DNA of 64,000 nucleotides from positions 1-64,000 of the forward strand of contig JAVTVY010019603.1 of the NCBI GenBank assembly GCA_036873755.1, given 5' to 3'. Position numbers and translations under genes: made by a program. Below are positions 1 to 11,990 of the stretch, one piece after another. How positions within the stretch are numbered: the first letter of the stretch is position 1; every line of letters starts with the position of its first letter. This stretch comes from Hanleya hanleyi (taxonomy: Eukaryota > Mollusca > Polyplacophora > Lepidopleurida > Hanleyidae). The notes beneath the pieces are model-generated. The model was not told where the DNA came from. It did no database searches and was given only the letters and a program-made list of their open reading frames with translations.

Positions 1-710
1 AGGCTCATATAGCTCCATACTAGATATATGGGGGTATAGTTCAACCTGGGAAATTCACACACGTTCATTGTGATATGGGTTGTTTGGATTTGTTTTTCAC
101 GTTTCGTCATTTAGAACACGATGGGAAGGGTCTCGGAGCGCAACGGTGAAATTTTTGGAAAAGTACCATATCGCCCATGTAGTCCCATACTGGCTATATG
201 GGGGTATAGGTTCAACCTGGGAAATTCACACACGTTCATTGTGATATGGGTTGTTTGGATTTGTTTTTCATGTCTCGTCATTTAGAACACGATGGGAAGG
301 GTCTCGCAGCGCAACGGTGAAATTTTTGGAAAAGTACCATATAGCCCATATAGTCCCATACCGGCTATATTGGGGTATAGGTTCAACCTGGGAAATTCAC
401 ACACGTTCATTGTGATATGGGTTGTTTGGATTTGTTTTTCACGTCTCGTCATTTAGAACACGAGGGGAAGGGTTTCTAAGCGAAACGGTGAAATTTTTGG
501 AAAAGTACCGGGTAGGTCTGTATATAGGATCATATAGCTCCATGCTGGCTATATGGGGGTATAGGTTCAACCTGGGAAATTCACACACGTTCATTGTGAT
601 ATGGGTTGTTTGGATTTGTTTTTCACGTCTCGTCATTTAGAACACGATGGGAAGGGTTTCGAAGCGGAACAGTGAAATTTTTGGAAAAAGTTCACTGAGG
701 CCTGGGTAAG
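1..710. repeat. Tandem repeat B, about four copies of a ~175 bp unit
   Basis: Four successive copies share a gggggtatag block, a 'caacctgggaaattcacac' block and an 'aacggtgaaatttttgga' block, spaced about 170-185 bp apart. The same unit occurs inverted at about 5100-6120 and, more diverged, at 41220-41590 inside another Polinton-type element. It looks like arm filler of Polinton terminal inverted repeats. Short open frames here are shared between repeat copies and are not convincing genes. Confidence 0.85.
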
Positions 711-1109
711 CCCATAGGCCTATACTGCATGGTTATGGGATATAGGCCCACACGGGGTGGACGTTTTGGGGTCTAGATGAGCCCCTAATGATCCTATGGT
801 GTCGTATGAGGTCTTATTTTGAAGCTCTCGTGGAGGAGCATCCGACTGGACTAATAGTTCGTCCGTTTTCAATAGTCTGCGCATGCGCAGTCTGGCCGTA
901 GTATAGAAAGCAGGCATTTTGGGGGGTATGTGGGGGTGTGTTTGGGGTAGAGATGGACCGCTATGGGTTCGAATGGGTCGTGGAAGGTGTCAAAGTGAAG
1001 CTTGTGTGGGGTAGAGTCAGAATGGCGTGTTTTTAAATGCAAGTCGCGTCAATCTGCGCATGCGCAGTTGGTTGTAGTAAGTAAAGTGGCCATTTTGGGG
1101 CAGTGCAGG

Positions 1110-1995
1110 AAGGTATTTGGTGTCGAGATGGACCATCCTTGGTCCGAATGCGTCCTGGGAGGTGTCATTTTGTAGCTCTCGGGGTGTAGACCCCGATTTG
1201 AGGGATGTTCACGTCATCTGTGACGTCATTGGTGACGTCATCAGTACGAGTAGTAGCCAAAGTGAACATTTTGGGGCAGTGAAGGAAGGTATTTGGGGTA
1301 GAGATGGACCATCCTTGGTCCGAATGCGTCCTGGGAGGTGTCATGTTGTAGCTCTCGGGGTGTACAGCCCCACTTGAGGGATGTTCCCGTTATCTGTGAC
1401 GTCATCGGTGACGTCATCAGTACGAGTAGTAGCGAAAGTGGGCATTTTAGGAAAGTGCAGGAAGGTATTTGGGGTAGAGAGGGACCATCCTTGGTCCGAT
1501 TGTGTCGTGGGAGGTGTCATCTTGTAGCTTTCATGGTGTACATCCCCATTTGGGAGATGTTCGCGTCATCTGTGACGTCATTGGTGACGTCATCAGTACG
1601 AGTAGTAGCGAAAGTGGGCATTTTGGGGCAGTGAAGGAAGGTATTTGGGGTAGAGATGGACCATCGTTGGTCCGAATGCGTCGTGAGAGGTGTCATCTTG
1701 TAGCCTTCGGGGTGCAGACCCCGATTTGAGGGATGTCCATAGCATCTGTGACGTCATTGATGACGTCATCAGTAGGAGTAGTAGCGAAAGTGGGCATTTT
1801 GGGGCGGTGAAGAAAGGGATTTGGGGTAGGGATGGACCATCCTTGGTCCGAATGCGTCGTGGGGGTGTCATCTTGTAGCTCTCGGGGTGTAGACCACGAT
1901 TTGAGAGATGTCCACAGCATCTGTGACGTCATCGGTGACGTCATCAGTACGAGTAATAGCGAAAGTGGGCATTTTAGGGGAGTGAAGGAAGGATT
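1110..1995. repeat. CRE-rich tandem array, about five ~178 bp units
   Basis: Each unit has 'ggggtagagatggaccatcc', then a pair of TGACGTCA octamers about 12 bp apart (for example 1221-1228 and 1233-1240), then 'agtagtagcgaaagtgggca'. Ten perfect TGACGTCA sites fall in under 900 bp. The inverted counterpart is at 3857-4720 and a direct counterpart at 44098-45590. TGACGTCA is the full CREB/ATF palindrome. Regulatory use is inferred only. Confidence 0.8.
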
Positions 1996-2059
1996 AGTAG
2001 TATAAAAGCGCATTTCGAGCCCTTTTGACCTAGCGGCGCAAGGCGCAATGAGAGTATTC

Positions 2060-2325
2060 GCGCGTGTGTGGGTGTGCGTGTGTGTGTGTGCGTGTGTGTG
2101 TACGCGTGTGGGTGTGTATGTGTGTGCGTGTGTGCATGCATGTGTGTGTATGCGTCTGTGTGTGCTTGCGAGAGTGTATATGCGTGTGTGTGTGTGCGTG
2201 CGTGCGTGTGTATGTGTATGCTTGCGTGTGTGTACGCGTATGCGTGTATGCGTCTGTGTGTATGTGTGTGTGTGCGTGCATTTGCGTGTCTGTGTGTATG
2301 CGTGTATGTGTGTATGCGTGATGTG
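2060..2325. repeat. TG-rich simple repeat
   Basis: Degenerate (TG)n with interspersed C and A. The reverse-complement CA-rich tracts are at about 3130-3400 and 3600-3795. Long open frames here (His/Thr or Cys/Val rich) are products of the low-complexity sequence. Confidence 0.9.
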
Positions 2326-2459
2326 GCGATGATTACGAGCTTGGTAGGATTCTAGATTAACATGGGAAGGATGGGCAGTTCCATTTGGACCAATCTTTCC
2401 ACAATGTCGTTCACCTTCGTGTATCTTCGGTCACTTCCGAGTCTCTTCGTCCGAGTCTC

Positions 2460-3000
2460 TTCGGTCACGTTCCGAAAAGACACGGAGGTGCCCGAAGAGA
2501 CACGGAGGTGCCCGAATATGTCACGGAGATCACCGAAGAGAACTGACCTTTGACCCCTGCGCGCGCTAACAATACCGGATAAAAATTGCGCGCAGGGATC
2601 AAAGGTCAGTTCCGGTCATGTGAACGGAAGCGGAAGTGACCTCACAGAGGTCATATGCAAATGTCACTTCCGAGCTCTGAGCTCCACACGCTTTGAGCTC
2701 CAAGAGCTCCGATCCAAGAGCTCTGCCACACGGGAGCTCCCACCGCCACCACCACCACCACCAGGCGTTGACTTCCGTGACATGTTCGGGCACCTCCGTG
2801 TCTCTTCGGTGATCTCCGTGACATCTTCGGTGACCTCCGTGTCTCTTCGGGCACCTCCGTGACATCTTCGGTGACCTCCGTGACATCTTCGGTGACCTCC
2901 GTGACATCTTCGGGCACCTCCGTGTCTCTTCGGGCACCTCCGTGTCTCTTCGGGCACCTCCGTGTCTCTTCGGGCACCTCCGTGTCTTTTCGGAACGTGA
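2460..3000. repeat. Minisatellite of 18-21 bp units in inverted orientation
   Basis: Units of the form 'cctccgtgtctcttcgggca' and 'cctccgtgacatcttcggtg' occur about 11 times at 2775-3000 and, inverted, a few times at 2460-2530. A separate hairpin lies between the blocks (arms 2541-2564 and 2588-2611, 24 bp, one mismatch). Frames through it give Arg/Glu-rich repeats, which I do not regard as protein. Confidence 0.8.
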
Positions 3001-3129
3001 CCGACGAGACTCGGACGAAGAGACTCGGAAGTGACCGGAGATACACGAAGGTGAACGACATTGTGGAAAGATTGGTCCAAATGGACTGCCCATCCTTCCC
3101 AGGTTAATCTAGAATCCTACCAAGCTCGT

Positions 3130-3400
3130 AATCACCGCCACATCACGCATACACACATACACGCATACACACAGACACGCAAATGCACGCACACACACAC
3201 ATACACACAGACGCATACACGCATACGCGTACACACACGCAAGCATACACATACACACGCACGTACGCACACACACACACACACGCATATACACTCTCGC
3301 AAGCACACACAGACGCATACACACACATGCATGCACACACGCACACACACATACATACACACACGCATACACACGCATACACACACGCACACCCACACAT
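3130..3400. repeat. CA-rich simple repeat (partner of the TG-rich arm)
   Basis: Degenerate (CA)n, reverse complement of the tract at 2060-2325. A further copy follows at 3600-3795 after a duplicated 'ttaatctagaatcctaccaa' block, so the right arm carries a local duplication the left arm lacks. Confidence 0.9.
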
Positions 3401-3856
3401 ACACATCCCCGGATGCACGCGCGGACCGCGTCGAAAGCCTACCGTGGGGACCCCAAGTCCCCAAGGCATGGAAAGACCCGGTGCTTATCGATTGGCTGAT
3501 TGTTCGACCGCTGATTGGTTCTTTTTCTCGGCCGCTGATTGGTCCAAATGGAACTGCCCATCCTTCCCAGGTTAATCTAGAATCCTACCAAGCTCGTAAT
3601 CACCGTCACACCACGCATACACACATACACGCATACACACACACACGCACATGCACGCGCACACATACACACAGACGCATACACGCACACGCGTACACAC
3701 ACGCAAGCATACACACACATGCACGCACACATACACACACCAATACACACTCTCGCAAGCACACCTAGACGCACACACACACACACACGCGCGAATACTC
3801 TCATTGCGCCTTGCGCCGCTAGGTCAAAAGGGCTCGAAATGCGCTTTTATACTACT

Positions 3857-4720
3857 AATCCTTCCTTCACTCTCCTAAAATGCCCACTTTCGCTATTACT
3901 CGTACTGATGACATCACAGATGCTGTGGACATCTCTCAAATCGTGGTCTACACCCCGAGAGGTACAAGATGACACCCCCCACGACGCATTCGGACCAAGG
4001 ATGGTCCATCCCTACCCCAAATCCCTTTCTTCACCGCCCCAAAATGCCCACTTTCGCTACTACTCCTACTGATGACGTCATCAATGACGTCACAGATGCT
4101 GTGGACATCCCTCAAATCGGGGTCTGCACCCCGAAGGCTACAAGATGACACCTCCCACGACGCATTCGGACCAGCGATGGTCCATCTCTACCCCAAATAC
4201 CTTCCTTCACTGCCCCAAAATGCCCACTTTCGCTACTACTCGTACTGATGACGTCACAGATGACGCGAACATCACTCAAATGGGGATATACACCATGAAA
4301 GCTACAAGATGACATCTCCCACGACACAATCGGACCAAGGATGGTCCCTCTCTACCCCAAATACCTTCCTGCACTTTCTTAAAATGCCCACTTTCGCTAC
4401 TACTCGTACTGATGACGTCACAGATAATGGGAACATCCCTCAAGTGGGGCTGTACACCCCGAGAGCTACAACATCACACCTCCCAGGACGCATTCGGACC
4501 AAGGATGATCCATCTCTACCCCAAATACCTTCCTTCACTGCCCCAAAATGTTCACTTTGGCTACTACTCGTACTGATGACGTCACCAATGACGTCACAGA
4601 TGACGTGAACATCCCTCAAATCGGGGTCTACACCCCGAGAGCTACAAAATGACACCTCCCAGGACGCATTCGGACCAAGGATGGTCCATCTCGACACAAA
4701 ATACCTTCCTGCACTGCCCC
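3857..4720. repeat. CRE-rich tandem array, inverted copy
   Basis: About five units, reverse complement of 1110-1995, with six intact TGACGTCA octamers; several sites have decayed (for example tgacatca near 3910). The two arms have therefore diverged by point changes. Confidence 0.8.
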
Positions 4721-5099
4721 AAAATGGCCACTTTACTTACTACAACCAACTGCGCATGCGCAGATTGACCCGACTTGCATTTAAAACCACGCCATTCTGA
4801 CTCTACCCCACACAAGCTTCACTTTGACACCTTCCACGACCCATTCGAATCCATAGCGGTCCATCTCTACCCCAAATACACCCCCACATACCCCCCAAAA
4901 TGCCTGCTTTTTATACTACGGCCAGACTGCGCATGCGCAAACTATTAGGCCTGTCGGATGCTCCTCCACGAGAGCTTCAAAATAACACCTCATACGACAC
5001 CATAGGATCATTAGGGGCTCACCTAGACCCCAAAACGTCCATCCCCTATGGGCCTTTACCCCATAACCATGCAGTATAGGCCTATGGGCTTACCCAGGC

Positions 5100-6120
5100 C
5101 TCAGTGAACTTTTTCCAAAAATTTCACCGTTCCGCTTCGAAACCCTTCCCATCGTGTTCTAAATGACGAGACGTGAAAAACAAATCCAAACAACCCATAT
5201 CACAATGAACGTGTGTGAATTTCCCAGGTTGAACCTATACCCCCATATAGCCAGCATGGAGCTATATGATCCTATATACAGACCTACCCGGTACTTTTCC
5301 AAAAATTTCACCGTTTCGCTTAGATACCCTTCCCATCGTGTTCTAAATGACGAGACGTGAAAAACAAATCCAAACAACCCATATCACAATGAACGTGTGT
5401 GAATTTCCCAGGTTGAACATATACCCCCATATAGCCGGTATGGGACTATATGGGCTATATGGTACTTTTCCAAAAATTTCACCGTTGCGCTCCGAGACCC
5501 TTCCCATCGTGTTCTAAATGACGAGACGTGAAAAACAAATCCAAACAACCCATATCACAATGAACGTATGTGAATTTCCCAGGTTGAACCTATACTCCCA
5601 TATAGCCAGTATGGAGCTATATGGGCCTATCCACACCTACCCGGTACTTTTCCAAAAATGTCACCGTTGCGCTCCGAGACCCTTCCCATCGTGTTCTAAA
5701 TGACGAGACGTGAAAAACAAATCCAAACAACCCATGAACGCGTGTGAATTTCCCAGGTTGAACCTATACCCCCATATAGCCAGTATGGAGCTATATGAGC
5801 CTATATACAGACCTCGGTGACTTTTCCCAAAAAATTCACCGATTCGCTCCGGGACCCCTCCCATTGTGTTTTTCTCGGCGAGACGAGAAAAACGAGAGAC
5901 CACAACCCATAGTAACACCCACAAAAAAATTTGACCACCCCTCCCCCCATATAGCCAGTATGAGCCTATATACAGACCTCGGTGACTTTTCCCAAAAATT
6001 TCACCGATTCGCTCAGGGACCCCTCCCATTGTGTTTTTCTCGGCGAGACGTGAAAAACAAGACCCCACAGGCCATAGTAAAGCCCACGAAAAAAATTGAC
6101 CATCCCCATACCCCATACAG
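5100..6120. repeat. Tandem repeat B, inverted copies
   Basis: Reverse complement of the 1-710 repeat, followed by two more diverged copies at about 5790-6115 with 'gtgtttttctcggcgagacg'. It continues the block order seen in the arm of the 39591-48760 element. Confidence 0.8.
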
Positions 6121-6139
6121 GCATTTTCCCTTATATTGT

Positions 6140-6830
6140 ATAATACAGACCCCTATTGTAGGGGTAAAGTCCGAGTTCCGCTTTTTATATTTTCGGAAAA
6201 AATCCTAATTTTACATGCACCCACCTCATTGACTTGATAGGCAGACCCCGATAAGCCCGGCCACCGATATTAGCCCTTTTGGCTAGAGGTGATACGGGTT
6301 TTCCCCTATTTTAGGGGTAAAGTCCGTGTTCCGCTTTTTATATTTTCGGAAAAAAATCCTAATTTTACATGCACCCACCCCATTGACTTGATAGGCAGGC
6401 CCCGATAAACCCGGGGACCGATATTAGCCCTTTTGGCTAGAGTTGATAGGAGTTTTCCCCTATTTTAGGGGTAAAGTCCGTGTTCCGCTTTTTATATTTT
6501 CGGGGGAAAATCCTAATTTTACACGCACCCACCCCATTGACTTGATAGGCAGGCCCCGATAAGCCCGGGGACCGATATTAGCCCTTTTGGCTAGGGTTGA
6601 TAGGGGCTTTCCCCTATTTTAGGGGTAAAGTCCGTGTTCCGCTTTTTATAGTTTCGGCACAAATCCTAAATTTACATACACCCACCCGATTGACTTGATA
6701 GGCAGGCCCCGATAAGCCCGGGGACCGATATTAGCCCTTTTGGCTAGGGTTGATAGGGGCTTTCCCCTATTTTAGGGGTAAAGTCCGTGTTCCGCTTTTT
6801 ATGTTTTCGAGACAAATCCTCATTTTACAT
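6140..6830. repeat. Tandem repeat A, 154 bp unit
   Basis: The block 'aggggtaaagtccg' recurs near 6160, 6315, 6469, 6622 and 6775, a regular 153-154 bp period. Each unit holds the mini-palindrome cccctattttagggg, 'gttccgctttttatattttc' and 'gataagcccggggaccgata'. The same unit is repeated inverted at 40090-41210 and direct at 47500-48250, so it is a shared component of Polinton-type terminal repeats here. Confidence 0.9.
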
Positions 6831-7440
6831 ACACCCACCCATGACTTGCAAAATCCTCCCGTAGGGACCCCAAGTCCCCGACTCAAATGAATGGACGGCA
6901 TACAAGTCCGTACATGCACTCCTAATCGTGTTTGGCACGTGAACTCACTCACGCAGACGCCAGACCAGGTGTTCACGATGCCACAACATTGTAGCGAACG
7001 TGCAACAATGTTGCAATTCGGGGAGCCAGGTGTTCGGCACGTGACAACCCCAAGCAGACGACAGCGAAATTCTGGCGGGAAAAACCCCCACAGACAGTAC
7101 ATGGCCTATCATGTTCCCATCTCACCGAAAAGAAAATACCCTTCGCACCTCACCGAAAAAACACGAAGGTGAACGATATTGTAGGGAAAAACCCCACAGA
7201 CAGGTCAGTACATGTCTTATCAGGTTCACACGCCCCATTCACCCAGACCGGAAGTGACGTCATACCGCACGTGATGGGAAAAACCCTAACATGTCTAAAC
7301 ATGATCCAAGGTCAAAGACAAGATGAAAGGATACAGGTCAACTCAAGTGCACTCATTGACATTTGACCTCTGTCACGTGACTGCCTCAAATTTAAGTGCA
7401 AAGAGGTCAATAAGGCTCCTGCCGTCTTCTATATACTACT
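6831..7440. mobile_element. Right terminal region of a Polinton-type element
   Basis: This segment resembles both ends of the 39591-48760 element: 'tgacttgcaaaatcc', 'gtccccgactcaaatgaatg', the 'ctcaagtgcactca' block, and an end in ACTACT at 7440. The next 6 bp, CATCTA (7441-7446), would be the target duplication, but the partner lies outside the window. It contains an ETS-CRE composite CCGGAAGTGACGTCA at 7248-7262. I infer that the element covers 1-7440 and about 1.6 kb upstream of the window. Confidence 0.65.
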
Positions 7441-9969
7441 CATCTATACCGCCTCGGTCATTAATCTTAAAAGAAATCACATGGAAATGATATGCCAATC
7501 TACTTTTATTTAAGTTTGGGCGACGCGGGAATGTGTGCAATTTAAATTCAATTGTCCCAGTGCTATTTAGACAATATATTGTGAAGCCGGCGTGTGAAAT
7601 TGAATCTGCAAATCTACGCTAAATAGACAATATATTAAGTATCCACGAGGTGCGAATCGATGCAATTTAGATGCGATTATCAAAGTGCTAATTGGACAAT
7701 ATATTGTTTCTTTCTATGGAACAAGAGCTCAGCTTCGCACATATATATAGTCTACATTTCATGCAGATCTTTTCGTGTCGAAACAGAAAACGCCGACATT
7801 CTCAGTATGAGCAAACTGTGAAGAATGGAATGTGCTCGCGTGAAACTTTGTCTCGATGACAGTTTAAAGAAAGGTGTCACGTCACAGGTTATGATGACTT
7901 TGGTTCATGGAAGATGAGCGTTATCGGCGACCTCACTGGGGTACAAGCTGCCATTGACGTCACGAAGTCGAACGATATTCTCGTTCACCTGAATCAGTTG
8001 GAGTTCCTCGTGTGAGTGACTCGAACATTGTCGATCATTCAGCAAGTTTTATCTGATAGTGCAATGAATTCTCATTCAACATTTATGCCTACGTTCAGCT
8101 GAATCGATGCAGGGGGCATATTGCGGTCGGTGGATTTGTCTGGGGGGAAACAGAATATATTGTATAATTAGCATCTCGTTCTAAATAGCAAAGTATCCTA
8201 GAAAATATCTGCAAATTAGCAGCTTTGCTAATTAGATTCTAAATAGATGCGAGAGAATATAAGCCAATCGCGCACCTTAATGAGTTTGGTCCATGCAGTA
8301 TCTCTGAATTCACCAAAGAAATCTATGGGAATAATTGGCTTGGATTGTTTATTTGATTCGGCTTTATCAATGCATCGTATTAAACAATCTATAGGTAAAC
8401 CAAGACGGTAAATCAGGGGAATACCATCTAGACGTAACGTTATGAAAACTTCGTGCGAAATGGTCGCCGATATTCGACGAGATCCCATAATAAGCCAATA
8501 TCGACAGTTTTTGACTTTTCTCTCTGACAAAGATTGACGTTTACTTCACGGAGATTAACATCTCGCGCGGCACAATCTTTTGATAATTTCTGCCCCCTAA
8601 AAAGCCAGACTTTTCGGCGGGAGTAAACTCTTTGATCTTCGCGAATCTGTCTGAAAATTATGCCATATTTGGATACTGTTTCCCGAAAATGTTCATATAT
8701 TAGTCCACGTGCTAAACGTGTGTAATTACTGTGGCAACCACCTCGCTGGGGGTCTAATAACACCCCAGCCACCAGTCAGATTTTTGGACCGGATTCGGGG
8801 CCTTCGCGCACATCGCCGGAAGTGACATCATATATAGTAAAATAGATGTTTACCGAACATTTCGATTATTTTTCAAGTCTACATAATACCTCCGTTGACC
8901 TAGCGTTAAAAAGAATGATCTGGAGATAATTTTCCCTGTTTATCTGGACAGAGCATATGAAAAGTAGTTCGCTCATGTGCAACACTAAAGGAGTTGTTCG
9001 GCTGTATTCAAACTGAACCGTGCGTTGGTTGGTTTCCCCTATACGTCATAGCAACGTAGTAAAGGTCAACTTCCGCTATTGGTGGCAGGGATGGTAATGG
9101 GGCCTGCGAAATGGAGCATGCGCTGTGGGGAGGTTGTTACTGTGGGCGTGATTTCAACAAGCTAGCCACCTGATTGGCTAACAAATGTAGTTTCAGACTC
9201 GCATGGGATTTATATAGGGCTGAATTCAGATATAATATTCCGTGATATTATATCTGAGTTTACTGAGATTGCGTATTAAACTGACTGTATCTTCTTGAGA
9301 TTTCGTTCCACTATCTGGTGCTCAGTGTACACCAAAAGACAAGTCTGTCCATTTTAATTAGTCGTCCACTTGGTGCTTTTAAACATCAACGGTTAGCTCC
9401 GAGTGCATGATTTTTCTATTTTGCGGCACTGAATTCTCCGAAATGACTACCGTACTTCATGACATTGATATCACGCTGGGAATAACTCTGCAGTTCTCTC
9501 CATATAATAAATCCACTGTAGTTGTTTCATTTATCGGAGCGAATTGCATACTGTGATGTCATAATGTATTGGCGTTCATTCGGACAAAGATCAATAAAAT
9601 TTGTCGGTCTCACATGTATGTGCTGTTTAGCATTTTGTAATTTTACTGAGCATGGGATGTAAGCCACACACCCATGGACCGCCTATTATTAGTCTATATG
9701 ACATCAATGAACTTTGTCAGCTCGAAAACCAATGCAGTATCACGTCTCCCTATGTAATTGAGCCCCAGCCCTCAGATTCCGTCCAAGAATCTGCTTGATC
9801 AAGGACTGTCGGACTCGTTCTCAGGATAATGTGACTGGGCCGTCTGTGGCTGCAAAAATGTTGAAAGTGACATTAAGGATACTGAGCCCTCCTGCAGAAA
9901 TTTTTACATACCCTCTACAATTTGTCTTTATACAGCAAAAACTATGCATTATAGCTATGGTAATGTATA
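7441..9969. other. Non-coding intergenic stretch
   Basis: No gene is recognised. There are three similar 'gacaatatatt' blocks near 7570, 7625 and 7695, a near ETS-CRE composite at 8816-8830, a 13-bp perfect hairpin at 9226-9257, and two overlapping - strand open frames of about 100 codons (8228-8772) with no family motif I know. Confidence 0.5.
9226..9257. repeat. Perfect 13-bp hairpin
   Basis: TCAGATATAATAT at 9226-9238 pairs with 9245-9257 across a 6-nt spacer. It may be the end of a small inverted-repeat element or chance in AT-rich DNA. Confidence 0.5.
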
Positions 9970-10695
9970 CATGAGCAGTGTGACTAACGTCACAGGACCG
10001 ACGAAGTACAGTAGGCATCAGGACTCGAACGCGAACTGAACTCTTGGAAATCCCCACCCCCAGTTGAAATCCTGCCTATATTAAGATGGGCACCGCCCAA
10101 GTCAGAATCGCCAGTGATTTTCATCAAAAATCACCAGAAATTTTCATCAAAAGTAGGTCAGCTCAAGACTTGTTGTAACAATCTCCTGCTGCGCCTTCAT
10201 TCCAAAAATAAGTAACTATCGCCGATTTAATTTTACAATTTGTTAACTAAAGAAAACAGATTGAATAATAAAAAAGTTCAGTAGATTTCAAGCTTTACGT
10301 GTGAAAATATATCTATCTCTTTAATGGTTTTCAGTGCCCTTGTCCAGGATCAAAACAACTTTTTGAATCGCATTATTTTCCCAACAATACAACAAATTTT
10401 TATATATAGTACTATAGTAGAAGGTAGCATTTATGTAGTTTACGGTAATTCAACTCAAGACCAACACCTTCTATGCACAAGATAATAATGATTCTATGTC
10501 ATTCTCCTGAGCATAACCGGTACAAAGACGAATAAATAGCGTCTCTACATCACGCTGTTATCTAGATATATGAGACAACACATTTTGGGTATCGGCAATC
10601 TGATGAATGTACTATTTCGGTTTTCTTGTTTCACATTATATTCTATGGCGGTTGATCGGTGATTTTCTTCATTGATAAACGTTAAACCACCTCAG
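9970..10695 (+). repeat. Dispersed repeat family R1, copy 1
   Basis: Direct repeat of 55855-56592. Shared blocks include 'gcagtgtgactaacgtcaca', 'gaactcttggaaatccccac', 'tttttgaatc' and 'gttaaaccacct', with scattered point differences and indels. It begins at a stem-loop (GTGAC-TAAC-GTCAC). Partial copies of this start lie near 12503 and, inverted, 13866. Non-coding, probably a MITE or other non-autonomous element. Confidence 0.75.
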
Positions 10696-11754
10696 CTTCG
10701 TTGTGTGAATCGGAATTGCATTGCTGTGACACACCAACACACTCCGTGGCAGTGATTCTAGCTGTATCCCCTAATCAAGGAATCAAAATGGATCAAGATT
10801 TGAAATGACAAGAGAAATTTAGACATATTTTGTTTACACATGTAATTTTTTGTTTAAATTATATCCCAGTGTGATATATAGCCAATATTCAAGAGGTACA
10901 AAAAACCCCCAAAGTATGTCCTCATATTTTCACATCCATGCCAAGAAATACTGCATTGAAAAGGGTCCATTTAGCCTACCCTGTTTTATCGCTCTAATCA
11001 GCAAATGGCGGGGTCATATTTCTGCTGTCAAAATTGTATTTCCCTTCCAAAGTCTTAACCCTTGAATCCAAGTCACACACTCTCTGATGCAAAGTAATGA
11101 TTGTCCTAACTATCCGATTAGCACATTATGAACATGTCTTTGGTCATAGTGTACATATCATAACTCACATCAATGTTTTCTGCTATATTATTTCAATGAT
11201 ATGGTTTAACAATTTAAGTTATGCAAACAGCGCTGATTGTTTGAGGGTATATGCAGTAGGCCTATGCTGTCGGGCAATTGTGGAATTGTCCCATATGCAC
11301 GCTAAGATTAACCTCAGTAATAGGGCCATGTGGCATACAGTGGAATGTGGATCAATGACAGGGTATTTTTAGCCGGACAGGACTCGGTGGTGGTAACTGA
11401 TACTCATTAAATGCGATAAAACGCTGGAGCAAAACGGACCACAGTTTTCTTGGCATGATGATCAAAGTTACTTTATCTAGTTAAATTCTACCCAAAGAAA
11501 ATAAATTAAGACCCTTTAAACAGCCGTCATGGCTTTGTTTCACCCTCAGTAAACTTTTATCATTGTTGCTCACACAGACTAATCTGAAGGATGATACCAC
11601 ATCTTTCTTTCTTCTGCTGGGTTATTGCACCAGGCTGACTTAATTGGTTGATGTAGGATATTTCACCATCAGTGGGTAATTTGACCTGAATTTGAAGCCT
11701 GATGTGGTCAATGATGAAATGTTTGGATGTGAAATAGGATACACGTTAAAGTCT
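10696..11754. other. Non-coding stretch
   Basis: AT-rich. Short open frames at 10850-11065 and 11097-11372 show no recognisable motif. I see no gene here. Confidence 0.4.
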
Positions 11755-11990
11755 ACAGTTTACATATATCTATAACAATATACTGAAGTGTTAATTATAA
11801 ATTAATTTTAATCAGAATTATTTCAGATCAGAACTTGCTGGTAACAATGCCCTAATGCACGTTCATGCCAAAAATCAAGGTTCTAATGTCAACGGTTCTC
11901 CTTATTTTGCCGACGAAAGGATTCGAATGGACTGACTCACTGACTCATTACCGGACAATTTGCGATCTGTAGCCTACTTCGTAGGAATAT
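11755..11990 (+). repeat. Dispersed repeat family R2, copy 1
   Basis: Shares 'tataacaatatactgaagtg', 'gccgacgaaaggattcg', 'ggacaatttgcgatctgtag' and a terminal CCTAC-TTC-GTAGG hairpin with copies at 13007-13228, 57017-57241, inverted 13234-13437, and an inverted partial at 63962-64000. Non-coding. Confidence 0.8.

Larger units (their letters stand above)
1996..3856. mobile_element. Inner foldback element with Polinton-type termini
   Basis: It begins AGTAGTATAAAAGCGCATTT at 1996 and ends with the reverse complement at 3856. The inverted termini run through about 60 bp of complex sequence, then TG/CA-rich DNA, then a block containing 'gagcttggtaggattctaga'. It lies at the centre of the larger palindrome. 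Its flanks (ggatt / aatcc) are inverted rather than direct, so no 6-bp target duplication is visible. No coding capacity is recognised. Probably a non-autonomous Polinton relative. Confidence 0.6.
1..5800. repeat. Giant imperfect palindrome (foldback arms)
   Basis: The order of blocks on the left (repeat B, a 'ggacgttttggggtc' block, the CRE array, a Polinton-like terminus, TG-rich DNA) is mirrored as reverse complement on the right. Paired positions sum to about 5800-5850 (for example 720 with 5080, 2050 with 3795), which places the centre near 2.9 kb. Arms are near-identical over long stretches with small indels. The left arm runs off the window. An assembly artefact cannot be excluded from sequence alone. 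Confidence 0.85.

Noticed and set aside
1117..2013. Repeated ~80-100 codon frames in the CRE arrays (also 3950-4700 and 44480-45450)
   Set aside because: They follow the repeat unit, not codon constraint; frames differ between copies, and both strands are open.
2030..3800. Long open frames rich in His/Thr or Cys/Val in the TG/CA tracts
   Set aside because: They are simple-sequence translations, occur on both strands and in several frames, and lack any complex domain.
6140..6830. CRISPR-like array
   Set aside because: Units repeat as whole ~154 bp blocks with no short repeat/unique spacer structure, and the DNA is eukaryotic.
8228..8772. Gene on the - strand from two overlapping ~100-codon frames
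   Set aside because: No family motif, no shared frame, no promoter or splice structure that I can support.
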